Shown in pieces: positions 1 through 9,560 of a stretch of 64,000 nucleotides of DNA. The position numbers and the translations under genes were made by a program. Source of the stretch: Chitinispirillaceae bacterium. GTDB lineage: Bacteria > Fibrobacterota > Chitinivibrionia > Chitinivibrionales > Chitinispirillaceae. The notes beneath the pieces are model-generated. The model was given only the letters and a program-made list of their open reading frames with translations. It had not been told where the DNA came from and ran no database searches. The stretch covers positions 1-64,000 of the forward strand of contig JAFGIN010000101.1 of NCBI GenBank assembly GCA_016929595.1, written 5' to 3'. Position 1 is the first letter of the stretch. Each line of letters starts with the position of its first letter.

Positions 1-63
1 GTTTATTGTGGGAAAATATGATGATAGGCTGGAAATCGTATGATAAATAATTTGGGAATTTGT

Positions 64-554
64 ATGATGTTAAATAAAAAAATCACAGTTATCGCCTCCT
101 TGTTTATGACGGACTACGACCTCGCCGTTTCCAGAGAATTATGTGGAATCAGGTAAAAGGGACTCCAAATGAAGGGTATGTGGCGAACCCCAATCGAGGT
201 AGTCTTCACAATTACGGCGCAGCAGTGGATCTCACAATCGTTGATTCATCTGGTACAGAACTTGACATGGGGACTTCTTTTGATTGCTTCGATCTCAAAG
301 CACAGCCCCGTTATGAGGCTCTCTTTACTGACTCTATACATATAGCTGGCGCAGTTATAGATTCAGCACTCAAAAATCGTATCAGGGCTGATATCGCGAG
401 ATGTGGGTTACTTTCTTCAACATCGCTCAAAAATCGTAAACTGCTTCGTGACGTAATGATTGAAGCTGGATTTATTACCATTCCTATCGAGTGGTGGCAT
501 TTCAATGCATTCAACAAGGACGAAGTTCGTAAACGATTTACTATAGTCGAATGA
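64..554 (+). pseudogene. Broken D-Ala-D-Ala dipeptidase (VanX/DdpX, M15D family)
   Basis: The frame ending at 554 encodes the C-terminal two thirds of an M15D zinc dipeptidase, which cleaves D-Ala-D-Ala in the periplasm. Zinc-ligand motif SLHNYGAAVD and the catalytic EWWHF are both present. Homology in this frame already starts at about 102, with VYDGLRP, before the first ATG at 141; that Arg is the family's transition-state Arg. A signal-peptide-like start (MMLNKKITVIASLF) lies at 64 but in another frame, and the normal 50-60 residues between signal peptide and VYDG are missing. I read this as an internal deletion with frameshift near 95-101. A product started at ATG 141 would lack the Arg and is unlikely to work. 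The family call is firm; the broken state assumes no sequencing error. Confidence 0.7.
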
Positions 555-670
555 TTCTACCTGCAACGCAACTGTCTTACATTTTGTACAATCTACTACT
601 ACAAAAATCAGGCAATACAAAAATTGCTTTGTGAGTCTATCTCAAAAAAGGATCAGAAGCAATAAAAAAA

Positions 671-695
671 AACCCGTTTGACTGTCAAACGGGTT
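671..695. terminator. Bidirectional rho-independent terminator
   Basis: Perfect 11-bp arms (671-681 and 685-695) with a 3-base loop are flanked by an A-run on the left and a T-run on the right. It sits between the convergent dipeptidase relic and ahcY, so it can stop both transcripts. Confidence 0.85.
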
Positions 696-726
696 TTTCA
701 TTCTTTGACGTACAGTTCTATACTGA

Positions 727-2157
727 CTAGTATCGGTAATGTTCCGGTTTATACGGACCCTCTACCGGTACTCCAATATAGTCAGCCTGTTTCTTTGACA
801 GTTTAGTGAGTTTTGCCCCAAGTTTATCAAGGTGCAGTCGGGCGACTTCTTCATCAAGATGCTTTGGAAGACGATATACGCCAATTTTGTAGTTGTCTTT
901 ATTTTTCCATAGATCAAGCTGTGCCAGTGTCTGATTTGTAAATGAGCTGGACATTACAAATGATGGATGACCAGTGGCGCAGCCGAGATTGACAAGGCGA
1001 CCTTCGGCAAGAAGGTATATGCAGTGACCATCAGGGAAGATGTATTTATCTACCTGTGGTTTGATATTTACCCTTTTGATTCCCGGATAGTTGTTGAGTT
1101 TTTCAATCTGGATCTCATTGTCAAAATGGCCGATGTTGCAGACAATCGCCTGATCCTTCATATGTGCCATATGTTCAGCGGTGATAATTTCACAGTTTCC
1201 TGTTGTCGTGACATAGATATCGGCGTAGGGGAGAGCATCTTCAATTGTAGTGACTGTATAGCCTGCCATACATGCCTGTAGCGCACATATCGGGTCTATC
1301 TCGGTAACTTCAACACGTGCTTTTTGCCCGGCAAGCGAATCTGCTGAACCTTTACCAACATCACCATATCCACATATAACAGCAATTTTACCGGCGAGCA
1401 TCACATCCATCGCGCGCATGATACCATCGACAAGTGAGTGACGGCAGCCGTAAATATTGTCAAATTTTGACTTCGTTACAGAGTCATTGACATTGATAGC
1501 CGGAACAAGCAGTTTTCCAGACTGCTGCATCTGGTACAAACGATTGACTCCTGTAGTTGTTTCTTCTGAAACACCTTTCCATTCGGCGACAACCGCATGC
1601 CAGTGATTTGGGTTTTTCTGATAGACGGATCGCAAGAGATCCTTAATCACTTTTTCTTCATGACTTTCTGATGGAGTATCGATCCAGCGGTCGCCATTTT
1701 CGAGCTCGTATCCTTTATGAATAAGCAGCGTTGCGTCACCACCATCATCGACTATTAACTGAGGGCCTTTATTGCCGTCAAAAGACAATGCCTGAAATGT
1801 GCATGCCCAGTAATCTTCAAGGCTTTCACCTTTCCAGGCGAACACAGGGGTGCCGGTTTGTGCAATTGCTGCTGCAGCATGATCCTGTGTAGAGAAAATA
1901 TTGCATGATGCCCACCGGACTGTTGCGCCAAGCTTTACGAGTGTTTCGATGAGTACTGCAGTTTGAATTGTCATGTGAAGAGAACCGGTGATCCGTACAC
2001 CTTCAAGAGGTCTGGACGGGGCATGTTTCTCACGGATTGCCATCAATCCCGGCATCTCTTTTTCTGCAATTTCAATCTCCTTGCGGCCCCAGTCTGCAAG
2101 TTGTATATCGGCTATACTATGCGGCAAATTTGCCCAGAGGTCAATTTTTTGTGACAT
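727..2157 (-). CDS. ahcY: S-adenosylhomocysteine hydrolase
   Basis: Hydrolyses S-adenosylhomocysteine to adenosine and homocysteine, removing the inhibitory product of methylation. It is a cytosolic NAD-dependent homotetramer in characterised family members. The 476-residue product is full length: an N-terminal substrate domain ([13 protein letters not shown] near residue 62), the catalytic segment [11 protein letters not shown], the NAD-binding [10 protein letters not shown] and the typical C-terminal tail KPEHYRY. An AGGAG ribosome site lies about 6 bases before the ATG at 2157. It is apparently monocistronic and ends at the terminator at 671-695. I looked in the short leader for a SAH riboswitch and could not recognise one. 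Confidence 0.97.
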   Translation of the reverse strand: MSQKIDLWANLPHSIADIQLADWGRKEIEIAEKEMPGLMAIREKHAPSRPLEGVRITGSLHMTIQTAVLIETLVKLGATVRWASCNIFSTQDHAAAAIAQTGTPVFAWKGESLEDYWACTFQALSFDGNKGPQLIVDDGGDATLLIHKGYELENGDRWIDTPSESHEEKVIKDLLRSVYQKNPNHWHAVVAEWKGVSEETTTGVNRLYQMQQSGKLLVPAINVNDSVTKSKFDNIYGCRHSLVDGIMRAMDVMLAGKIAVICGYGDVGKGSADSLAGQKARVEVTEIDPICALQACMAGYTVTTIEDALPYADIYVTTTGNCEIITAEHMAHMKDQAIVCNIGHFDNEIQIEKLNNYPGIKRVNIKPQVDKYIFPDGHCIYLLAEGRLVNLGCATGHPSFVMSSSFTNQTLAQLDLWKNKDNYKIGVYRLPKHLDEEVARLHLDKLGAKLTKLSKKQADYIGVPVEGPYKPEHYRY

Positions 2158-2283
2158 TTAGAACTCCTGATTCTGGAAGTAGGTATGAAAGATCAAAATC
2201 CTTAATATAATTTATTGTTGAATCCCGGAGGAACTCCCACTCTTGAATTTTATACAGGAAGTGCGAATATGGTAAATAATGGT

Positions 2284-3759
2284 CTATGTTGGGGGCAACG
2301 GTTTTTTCAGCGGGGAAATTTTTTTAATTGGCTCAACTAATGAAAACTGATCGTTTTCGGACTTTAATTCGGAAATGGTTACTGACTGGTATCCCCGGTT
2401 TTGAAGGCTGTCCAGTAATATCGGGAGCATTGCTATTGTGTTGTCGACTCTCTGGCCATTTCTGTTTTCCAGGTGGTCGTGAAGAAGGATTATCGAGCCT
2501 GGTTTAAGATCATCAAGAATTTTTCGAAGCATCAATTGTGGTGAGGGATTCTGCCAGTCTTTTGAATCGATACTCCATAGCACTACAGTCATGCCCGTTT
2601 CATCGCAGGCATGCAATGACCAGGGGTTTTGCCATCCTTGAGGAGGTCTGAAGAGGAAGGTGTGTTTTCCGGTTATTTTTTCGATAATCCTGTCGGTTTC
2701 TTGTATTTCGTATATCTGCTGGGATAAGTTGTCAATCATTGGCTCAAACGGGTGGGAATAGGTGTGATTGCCTATTTCGTGGCCTGACTGATCTATTTTG
2801 CGAACGATTTCAGGGTAAACTCGGGCATTTTTACCTGTCAGAAAAAAGGTTGCATGTGCGTTGCGACTTTGTAGAATTTTCAAAATGGTATCAGTCTGTT
2901 CTCCTGGTCCGTCCTCAAATGTTAACGCTACAGATTTTATTGCACTGCCATTGAACATTGAGTTTTCAAGAAGGTGACTGGTTGGGTTTTGGATTATCCA
3001 TCCGAAAAAGAAAAGGATCAGAAGGGCTGAGATTGCAGTACGGGAAAAGGTACTTTTGACTGAATCAAGCGAGTCGAGTCGATAGTCTTTAAAGCTGTGA
3101 AAGAGAGGTTTGCCCGCAGTAAGAAGGCAGAGATCATTGACATAATATCTGAAAATAGTTTCAAAAAATGCTGCCTGAAACCGTCTGGATGAGGTCGCTG
3201 TAGTAATTTTTCGATCGATGACAACGGTACCGATTTTTCTTAGCCGGCGATCCAGGTCAACATCAGCACCTTGGTTTACATCGGAAGAAAATCCGCCAGT
3301 TTTCCGGTATGCAGACTTTCTGACAGCCATGTTGGCACCTGCGATGTGGTAATTGCATCTTCCAAACTCACCAATAATTCGAAGCCAGAGGGGACCATCA
3401 GCGAATCGAAATACACCTCCGCATCCAACGACATCAGGATTTTCAAAATGTTTAACCAGTTTAGTAAGCCAGTCCTTCGGAACACTGCTATCTGCATCAG
3501 TACAGGCGATGATCTCGCCGCTGGCTTCATCAAAGCCTCTTTTTATCGCGAAATTATATCCGCGCTGCGCTTCATAGATAACATTTGCAGAAAATGATTT
3601 CGCAATTGAAGCCGTTGCATCAGAGGATGCATTGTCGATCACAACGATTTCGAAATTACCTCTATAGTCCTGATTATTTAATGACTCAAGACAGGCACGT
3701 ATTGACAGCTCTTCGTTGTATGCCGGGATAATAACAGTTACAGTCGGTTTATATGTCAC
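2284..3759 (-). CDS. Fusion of family 2 glycosyltransferase and NodB-type polysaccharide deacetylase
   Basis: Residues about 5-230 are a GT2 glycosyltransferase: VTVIIPAYNEE at the start, DADSS as the DxD-like motif and GADVDLDRRLR as the acceptor-side motif. One hydrophobic segment (ISALLILFFFGWII) follows. Residues about 275-465 form a NodB deacetylase: TFEDGP, the metal-binding HTYSH, FRPPQG, WSIDSKDW and ILLHDH. The usual first Asp of TFDDGP, the proposed general base, is Glu here. One polypeptide may thus add and then N-deacetylate an amino sugar at the inner membrane; this is inference. An open frame extends to a TTG at 3780. I prefer the GTG at 3759, which has GAGAG upstream and starts right before the first GT2 strand. 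Confidence 0.85.
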   Translation of the reverse strand: MTYKPTVTVIIPAYNEELSIRACLESLNNQDYRGNFEIVVIDNASSDATASIAKSFSANVIYEAQRGYNFAIKRGFDEASGEIIACTDADSSVPKDWLTKLVKHFENPDVVGCGGVFRFADGPLWLRIIGEFGRCNYHIAGANMAVRKSAYRKTGGFSSDVNQGADVDLDRRLRKIGTVVIDRKITTATSSRRFQAAFFETIFRYYVNDLCLLTAGKPLFHSFKDYRLDSLDSVKSTFSRTAISALLILFFFGWIIQNPTSHLLENSMFNGSAIKSVALTFEDGPGEQTDTILKILQSRNAHATFFLTGKNARVYPEIVRKIDQSGHEIGNHTYSHPFEPMIDNLSQQIYEIQETDRIIEKITGKHTFLFRPPQGWQNPWSLHACDETGMTVVLWSIDSKDWQNPSPQLMLRKILDDLKPGSIILLHDHLENRNGQRVDNTIAMLPILLDSLQNRGYQSVTISELKSENDQFSLVEPIKKISPLKKPLPPT

Positions 3760-3900
3760 AATTCTTACTCTCAAAGTCAAATTTAGATCCGATAAATATA
3801 AACAAAAATTATTGAAAATACCAATTTTACATACAGCTGCAGACTTCCAGACAAAATTCTAATTTTCAATCAGGTACAAGCTTTTCCGGAAATAAGAGTA

Positions 3901-4431
3901 GTGAAGTATGTTACTCCAAAGTTCAGACCAAGTGCCCTCTGCAGAATACCATATTTTGGATTTATGCGGTTGCCCGGTGAGGGGTCAAAGTACTATTTTC
4001 TTCTCATAAAGAAAATGTCAGATATTTCAGGGGATATATCCGAAGTTCAGTTTGACACGCTTTGTTTTTTTCGTGTTATCGGCGATATTGAAATTCCTGA
4101 AGGAAAAACAGTATACATGCCTGGAGGAACAGTTCTTTTATTTGAGAGCGAAAAAGTTATGTTTATAAGAGGGGGATGTCATTTTGATGGGACACCAGAC
4201 CGAAAAATAATTATATCTTTTTTGCAGGGTATGGGGAAGCGTTGTAAATCAATGGTTGATGTATTGCGAAACCTTTGTATGAGAAATTCATTTGCTGATG
4301 TAATAATCAGATTTCATCGGGCGATAAATCCGTCAGGTCCAGATATCTTCATAATGTATATACCCTCAGAAATTCCGAAGTCCCGAAGAGCCGCAGAACC
4401 TTTTTTTGCAGGTATTTTTTGCAAAAGCTGA
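3901..4431 (+). CDS. Possible fragment of a right-handed beta-helix surface protein
   Basis: A GTG-started 176-codon frame. About residues 50-105 read like the first coils of secreted beta-helix proteins: GDIEIPEGKTVYMPGG, a hydrophobic strand, then FDGTPDRKIII, matching the family's pattern of gd-v-vP-G-tv-i-pGt...GT-d-pI-f. There is no signal peptide, and the last 40 codons lie antisense to the end of the lyase gene, so the frame probably decays into noise after about 4230. Best read as a remnant of an exported beta-helix protein; it could also be a chance frame. Confidence 0.35.
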   Translation: MKYVTPKFRPSALCRIPYFGFMRLPGEGSKYYFLLIKKMSDISGDISEVQFDTLCFFRVIGDIEIPEGKTVYMPGGTVLLFESEKVMFIRGGCHFDGTPDRKIIISFLQGMGKRCKSMVDVLRNLCMRNSFADVIIRFHRAINPSGPDIFIMYIPSEIPKSRRAAEPFFAGIFCKS

Positions 4432-6395
4432 CCAGAAAGATCATAAACCGTGATACTGCTATTATCTCCGCCGGAAATAGTAAATGCTTGACTGGAATTA
4501 ATTTTCTTCAGAGCTGTTTGTGTTGAGGTAATGCTGTTATTTACCGATTTTTGGGCAGTGGTTTGACCGCCAGCTAGAAAAATGTCGGGTTTTGGAGCCT
4601 TATCAGCGCCAGCGCCAAGGAAAAACCCGACATGAGGGGGCTGGTTATATGAGGATTGTTCAGATGCGATTGCTGCCCGATATGTCGGATCATGCATCAG
4701 TGTGTATAACCGACTGGCTGTGAGAGTTGTTGTGGTGTAAAGGAAGAGTTTTGATGCTCCATCATGAAGTATCACCTCTTCGCGCCAGTCACCAAGAAGA
4801 TCTGCGGTAAGATTTGGTGTGGATTTTGTTCCGTTGCAGGAGTTTCCATTAAGAGTGGCAAGGCGTGTCGTTCCATTGCCATTCCACTTATCTATCTTAT
4901 TCCCATCCAGAAGTTCGTCCAGAAGGTCGCCGTCCCAATAGATGCGGAAGTTACAGTTGCCCTTATTTGAACTTATTTTTTTCCCGGAACAGCTATAGGT
5001 TCCATCTGTAGCGCTGGACCACATCTCATAGCCGTTACTTGATGCATCAATATCAGCGGCCAATCCTCTTCCGACATCAGTTTTTTTGGTGACTTTATGT
5101 GACCAGATCGTTTTACCGGTAAGCGCGTCGGCGAGATATGATCCTGCACTGTTTGCTGCTGCACCTTCTCGTACAAGCCAGAGTTCCATTCCAGGACGAG
5201 CGGGATCAAGGTCACCAATATGATTTGCATCACCATGCCCCATGCCATTTGCAAAGAGTAACTTACCATCATCATCGAGGCCGCTTGATCCAAAAAAAAC
5301 TTCATCTTTACCATCATTATCACAATCGGCAACCATGATACTGTGATTACCCTGATCGTTCATGCTGCTGTACCCTGATGTTTTGCGTGAATCGACAAAC
5401 CATCGCTTTATCAGTTTACCATCGCGCCAGTCCCATGCCGCACAGGTCAGACGATAATAGTATCCTCGTTGAAATATCATGCTGGGGCGTTTACCATCAA
5501 GCCACGCTGTGGTTGCATTGAAACGGTCAACCCGGTTACCGTAAGCGTCGCCCCAGTCACTCTGGAGCGATGTTCCGCGAACCGGGGTATACTCTACCGT
5601 TACCATTTCAGCTCCGGTTTTTCCATTGAAAACAGAAAGGTATTCCGGACCTTTCAAAATATATCCGCTTTCATTCCGATAGTCTGCGGCATCATTATCG
5701 TTTGCAGCGGGCCCCATTTTGAGGAATGAACCTGTTCCGTCTTTTGTTCCCGGAGCTGTTTTGCATGCGACTTCAGCAAACCCGTCACCATCGTAATCAA
5801 AAACCTGATGCTGAGTGTAATGCGCGCCGCCGCGTATATTGATACCAAGATCGATTTTCCATAGACATTTTCCGTTCAATTTATATGCATGCAAAAAAAC
5901 TTTGTCAACAGTACCGGACTGAGAGTTATCTTTTGTATTGTTCGGTTCATATTTTACCACCAGTTCATATTCACCATCACCATCAAGATCGCCGACGTTG
6001 ATGTCATTAGGTGCATAAATACTTGATGGACGTTCGAGGTTGATTGTCAGGCAGTTGGTTTTCCAGACTGATACCGGCTGTGACGGTGACTGTTCGCTGC
6101 CGTTTATTACAGCCCTGACAGTGTAGCTTGCTGTTGCGCTGCCTGATTTATCAATTATATTTGTTGCGCCGGAGATTGGTGTAGAGTTAACTTGTACATT
6201 TCCCCGATAGATATTGAATGTACAACCAGCCGGATCAGTACCGAGAAGTCTCCAGCTTAGAAAAACATTGCTGCCACTTGTTGCAACGGCGACCAGTCCT
6301 CGATCGAGTGCCTCCATCTGCCGCTGAGCACTTGAAGTGGAGTATAGAGTAATCAGACTTAAAACGATAAGAATATATCTTGTAGGAAAATTCAT
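4314..6395 (-). CDS. Secreted rhamnogalacturonan lyase (PL11) with C-terminal sorting tail
   Basis: Cleaves the rhamnose-galacturonate backbone of pectin rhamnogalacturonan I by beta-elimination, outside the cell. The chosen ATG at 6395 begins a clean signal peptide (MNFPTRYILIVLSL to SAQ); the open frame runs 45 codons further upstream without one. Mature protein starts with the PL11 hallmark RQMEALDRGLVAV and a fibronectin-like module. An eight-bladed propeller follows, with several Asp-rich calcium loops (DLDGDGEYELV, DYDGDGFAEV, DCDNDGKDEVFF). The last 60-70 residues (ITVYDLSGQLLQKI to GIYIMKISGPDG) look like a type-A sorting domain, which suggests type IX secretion given the PorV-like gene at 60614. 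The GH5 gene lies upstream on the same strand, separated by its own terminator. Confidence 0.93.
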   Translation of the reverse strand: MNFPTRYILIVLSLITLYSTSSAQRQMEALDRGLVAVATSGSNVFLSWRLLGTDPAGCTFNIYRGNVQVNSTPISGATNIIDKSGSATASYTVRAVINGSEQSPSQPVSVWKTNCLTINLERPSSIYAPNDINVGDLDGDGEYELVVKYEPNNTKDNSQSGTVDKVFLHAYKLNGKCLWKIDLGINIRGGAHYTQHQVFDYDGDGFAEVACKTAPGTKDGTGSFLKMGPAANDNDAADYRNESGYILKGPEYLSVFNGKTGAEMVTVEYTPVRGTSLQSDWGDAYGNRVDRFNATTAWLDGKRPSMIFQRGYYYRLTCAAWDWRDGKLIKRWFVDSRKTSGYSSMNDQGNHSIMVADCDNDGKDEVFFGSSGLDDDGKLLFANGMGHGDANHIGDLDPARPGMELWLVREGAAANSAGSYLADALTGKTIWSHKVTKKTDVGRGLAADIDASSNGYEMWSSATDGTYSCSGKKISSNKGNCNFRIYWDGDLLDELLDGNKIDKWNGNGTTRLATLNGNSCNGTKSTPNLTADLLGDWREEVILHDGASKLFLYTTTTLTASRLYTLMHDPTYRAAIASEQSSYNQPPHVGFFLGAGADKAPKPDIFLAGGQTTAQKSVNNSITSTQTALKKINSSQAFTISGGDNSSITVYDLSGQLLQKIPAKKGSAALRDFGISEGIYIMKISGPDGFIAR

Positions 6396-6740
6396 AGTTA
6401 GTGACCTGTTTAAGGTTATCGAAGGTATCAGGACTAATATAAGGGATAATATCCCATGACGATCAAAAAAGTTAATTGCACTAAAATATCTGTACCAATA
6501 TGAGTACATTAGTGCAATTTTAAAATTCAATGTAATTTTAAATAATATAATGACTTAAATAAACAGCATACAAATTAAATTGTTCAAATTAAATTGTGAA
6601 TTAAAGAAATAGAGGTACACAATCCAGCTCTCAGCCGCTCTGCTGACTTTATCAGTGACCTTCTTGTCTCCGCAAACGATACATGTCGAAGTTGCCTGAA
6701 TGTGACTGCAGTTATTCATAAATGGGATTAATGGAAAACA
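6396..6740. other. Intergenic region upstream of the lyase
   Basis: AT-rich, non-coding. It should hold the promoter of the PL11 gene on the minus strand; I see no convincing -35/-10 pair, operator or RNA. Confidence 0.4.
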
Positions 6741-6745
6741 AAAAA

Positions 6746-6770
6746 GCTGGACAAAATGTCCAGCCTTTTT
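6746..6770 (-). terminator. Rho-independent terminator of the GH5 gene
   Basis: Arms GCTGGAC (6746-6752) and GTCCAGC (6758-6764). Read on the minus strand, the hairpin is followed by a run of six T. It lies about 30 bases after the GH5 stop codon. Confidence 0.85.
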
Positions 6771-6799
6771 GTTGAAACCTGCATAGTAGATGCTGTTTG

Positions 6800-8569
6800 C
6801 TATTTTGTTAAACAGACCATCTGCTTCTGAGAATGTTTTCCTGCTTTGAACAGAACAATGTAGGAGCCTGTAGCAACCGGCATCTGCCGTTGAGCTATGG
6901 AATATGCTCCGGCTACCTGGTGTTTGTTAAGAATTTCTGAATGAAAACGGCCATTCACACCATAGAGTTTTACTGAAACATGTTCAGCTTCAGGTAATGT
7001 GTAGGTAATTGATCCTGAACTTGAAAGATTGCAGGAGAAAGCATTTGGGACACTGATCTGTTTGTCCGGTGCAACTGGTGCATGGCCTGGTTTGTCAACC
7101 TCAATGGCGTTCCAGAGCTTATTTAATAGAGTCGTCTTTCTTGTGTCAACACCAGACCAGGTACCCCAACCAGATTTATTTGAAATGGGATCGAAAGGAG
7201 AGGTGAAAATACCGTATGTATCACTGGATTCCGGATTGATTGACCAATAAAAAGAATCATAAATACCTTCTTTCATCAGGTATTCAACAAAGGCATTCTG
7301 CCACTCTTCATCACTTTTCGTGTTTGTCAAATAGCTGTAGCGATTCTGGTGACGCGACTCAGATTTTTTTGGCCAATCCATGTTTCCACCAAACTCACCG
7401 ATGCAAATGGCATAACCCTGTGCTTTGAGATAACCGAAGTGTTCATGCCATCCCGGTATGAGTTTTTCCAGTTTGATTACGATCTGGCACTTTTTGTTAC
7501 CAAATTCATCTTCGACAAGACCTGCGCATTCAGGTTGTGCGTCAAGGTCTGCGAACATTGGTTGGGTACATACTGAAGGACCGTAGCAATGCGGTGAGAA
7601 AACCAGCTTGCTTTTTGGCATTGTCGGCGGGTTTATACCAGCTTCATAGAGGTTTTCACCCCAGTTGGGGTTTGTATTGGGATTTCCATGGGGAGTATCC
7701 TCTTTTGTGTCTGGTGTGCCATCCTGGTTACCGTGTGATCCACCAATTCCCTGTGCAAAGATCAGAATGTTTGGATTTACGGAACTGATTGCTGCATAAG
7801 CTTTGTCAATCATCGATCTCCACTCATCCCAACTGTAGTCCCAGGGCTCGTTATAAATGTCAATTCCCATAATATTATCTACGCCGATCTCCTTGCCAAG
7901 TCCGGCAAGTTTCTTAAGGTCTGCTAGCCACATTGTTTCGTTGTATTCCTGAATACGGGTGACGGTGCTTGGATTTCCGGTAGCAGCGCAGGAGCAATCT
8001 TCCCGTTTGTGTTCGTATTCTTCACGTGTGGCATCGACATACGGAGGACGTGCATCAAGGCGGCCGGCTCTCCAGCCCAGATAGTTGGAACAGGCATGCA
8101 TATCAAGAAGAACGTAGAGACCTGCATCTGAACAAGCTTTGACAACCGCTTTAAGGGCCGAATACGCACCCTGAATACGCACCGATTCGGTGTTTTTGAG
8201 GACAGGGTCTTTTCCCTGTGGGTCGTTGTCATCAAGTGTCTGAGGTACAACCGGCATTCTTATGGAGTTGAATCCCAGACTCTTTATTTCTTTAGCGTCT
8301 GATTCAAGTGTACGGTTGCTTGAGTTCCAGAATACGTTGCCCATATACATTTCCATTGGTGCCCCGCCGGGATTTTTCTCATCATTAGCAAGCTCGCTTC
8401 TTCCCTCAAGACCAAACCATGATCCGCCTTTAACACGGAAGACCTGTCCATTGAGTGTTATATTACCTTTGGAATCAACCGCCCACACATTATCTGCCTG
8501 TGTCACGGTTGTGATTGTCAATGCTGAAATCACTCCGATAAAAATTAATCTGAATTTACTGCATACCAT
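6800..8569 (-). CDS. Secreted GH5 glycoside hydrolase (probable endoglucanase) with sorting tail
   Basis: Retaining beta-glycanase of clan GH-A, probably acting on cellulose or another beta-glucan or mannan. Acid/base Glu is in DIYNEPW, nucleophile Glu in CIGEFGG, and the other conserved segments (FNSIRMPV, LDMHA, FSPHCYG) are in order over residues 40-470. The C-terminal 80 residues (VSVKLYGVNGRFHSEIL to GSYIVLFKAG) resemble the type-A sorting domain seen on the lyase. I chose the ATG at 8569: GGAGG lies 10 bases upstream, while the earlier in-frame ATG at 8578 almost touches it. A signal peptide (MVCSKFRLIFIGVISAL) follows. GH5 subfamily and substrate cannot be settled by eye. Confidence 0.93.
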   Translation of the reverse strand: MVCSKFRLIFIGVISALTITTVTQADNVWAVDSKGNITLNGQVFRVKGGSWFGLEGRSELANDEKNPGGAPMEMYMGNVFWNSSNRTLESDAKEIKSLGFNSIRMPVVPQTLDDNDPQGKDPVLKNTESVRIQGAYSALKAVVKACSDAGLYVLLDMHACSNYLGWRAGRLDARPPYVDATREEYEHKREDCSCAATGNPSTVTRIQEYNETMWLADLKKLAGLGKEIGVDNIMGIDIYNEPWDYSWDEWRSMIDKAYAAISSVNPNILIFAQGIGGSHGNQDGTPDTKEDTPHGNPNTNPNWGENLYEAGINPPTMPKSKLVFSPHCYGPSVCTQPMFADLDAQPECAGLVEDEFGNKKCQIVIKLEKLIPGWHEHFGYLKAQGYAICIGEFGGNMDWPKKSESRHQNRYSYLTNTKSDEEWQNAFVEYLMKEGIYDSFYWSINPESSDTYGIFTSPFDPISNKSGWGTWSGVDTRKTTLLNKLWNAIEVDKPGHAPVAPDKQISVPNAFSCNLSSSGSITYTLPEAEHVSVKLYGVNGRFHSEILNKHQVAGAYSIAQRQMPVATGSYIVLFKAGKHSQKQMVCLTK

Positions 8570-9560
8570 AATGCACATACCTCCAACTATGACGTTTAAA
8601 TTAAACGTTTAAACTGATGAACTGTAACCACGCAAATAACATGTGTATAGATGTCATTTTACTTTATATAACCGAAAACCTAAAAGCTGCAACTTTCAAA
8701 CTATTTTAGTGCCAGTTATTTGAAATAGGTTCAAATTGCTAAGGTTGACAAGTAATTTGTGTTATTGTGTGTTAAATTTAACAAATGTAAGTTGTTGGTT
8801 TTTGTTTCGCAGTGTAAAAAATGCGTGAAACCAACTGATTTTAGAGCGAAATGTCAGTTTGATACATCTTGTATGACTAATGTGTTTATTTTAATTTGGG
8901 GGTTACAGATTAACGTGTAATGAAAATATATACATTTTTTTTTATCTTTTCTCAAATTTTTTTACATCAGAAAAATCATCTCAATGAAACTGTTTTACGA
9001 CTAATTATATGACTTTAAATACTTGTGAGAAGAGGTTAATGTGATGATCGTAAGTAAAATTTTTCTGATAACTATTGAAAGAATCAAACAATTGTAATGA
9101 ACAGGAACTTATCGTATATGGGTATGCACCTGGCTGGTGCTGGCAGTAACATCGGCTCAATATGTTCCATTTTGGTTGAAATTGCAGATCGCCCTCTCAA
9201 CTTCGTGCTTAGCGACCGCCTGAGCACTTCGTCGCTCAGGGAGTCGATGAGGAGGAGTGTAGTGTCACTTCATCATATTCCATTTTTTATGGAGAGGGGG
9301 ATCGAGGCGGTGCACTGAGCACGCCGAATGTGAAGTAAGTCGATCTATGAAAGTTGCATAGCCACACTAATAAAGTAAATATCTAAATTATTGTATTCTA
9401 CCGCGAAATTTGAGAAATAGTACGCATTGCAGAACATATATTAGATCCGCTGTCAGAAATCAGGGGTTTCAATTCATTCAGGAGCGGACGTGCAATTCTA
9501 TTGTAACAGGCATACCTTAATCCAGGTCACAGTCTTAATTATTCTCAGAAATAGAATCCT
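8570..9560. other. Long intergenic region between GH5 and cobU
   Basis: About 1 kb without a credible gene, containing the divergent promoters. 8600-9090 is very AT-rich. 9120-9340 is noticeably GC-richer and contains the hairpin listed separately. I searched for a cobalamin riboswitch (B12-box) ahead of cobU and did not find one. Confidence 0.5.
9213..9246. repeat. Extended hairpin in a GC-richer island
   Basis: CGAC (9213-9216) pairs with GTCG (9243-9246). Inside a 2x2 internal loop, CCTGAGC (9219-9225) pairs with GCTCAGG (9234-9240) around an 8-base loop. There is no T-run. It could be part of a small RNA or a repeat remnant. Confidence 0.45.

Noticed and set aside
2158-2283. SAH riboswitch ahead of ahcY
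   Set aside because: The short leader lacks a recognisable conserved core.
9097-9318. 73-codon frame in the GH5-cobU gap
   Set aside because: No ribosome site, no domain-like composition, and it spans the hairpin.
9330-9560. Cobalamin riboswitch ahead of cobU
   Set aside because: No B12-box-like sequence or typical long-range pairing could be found by eye.
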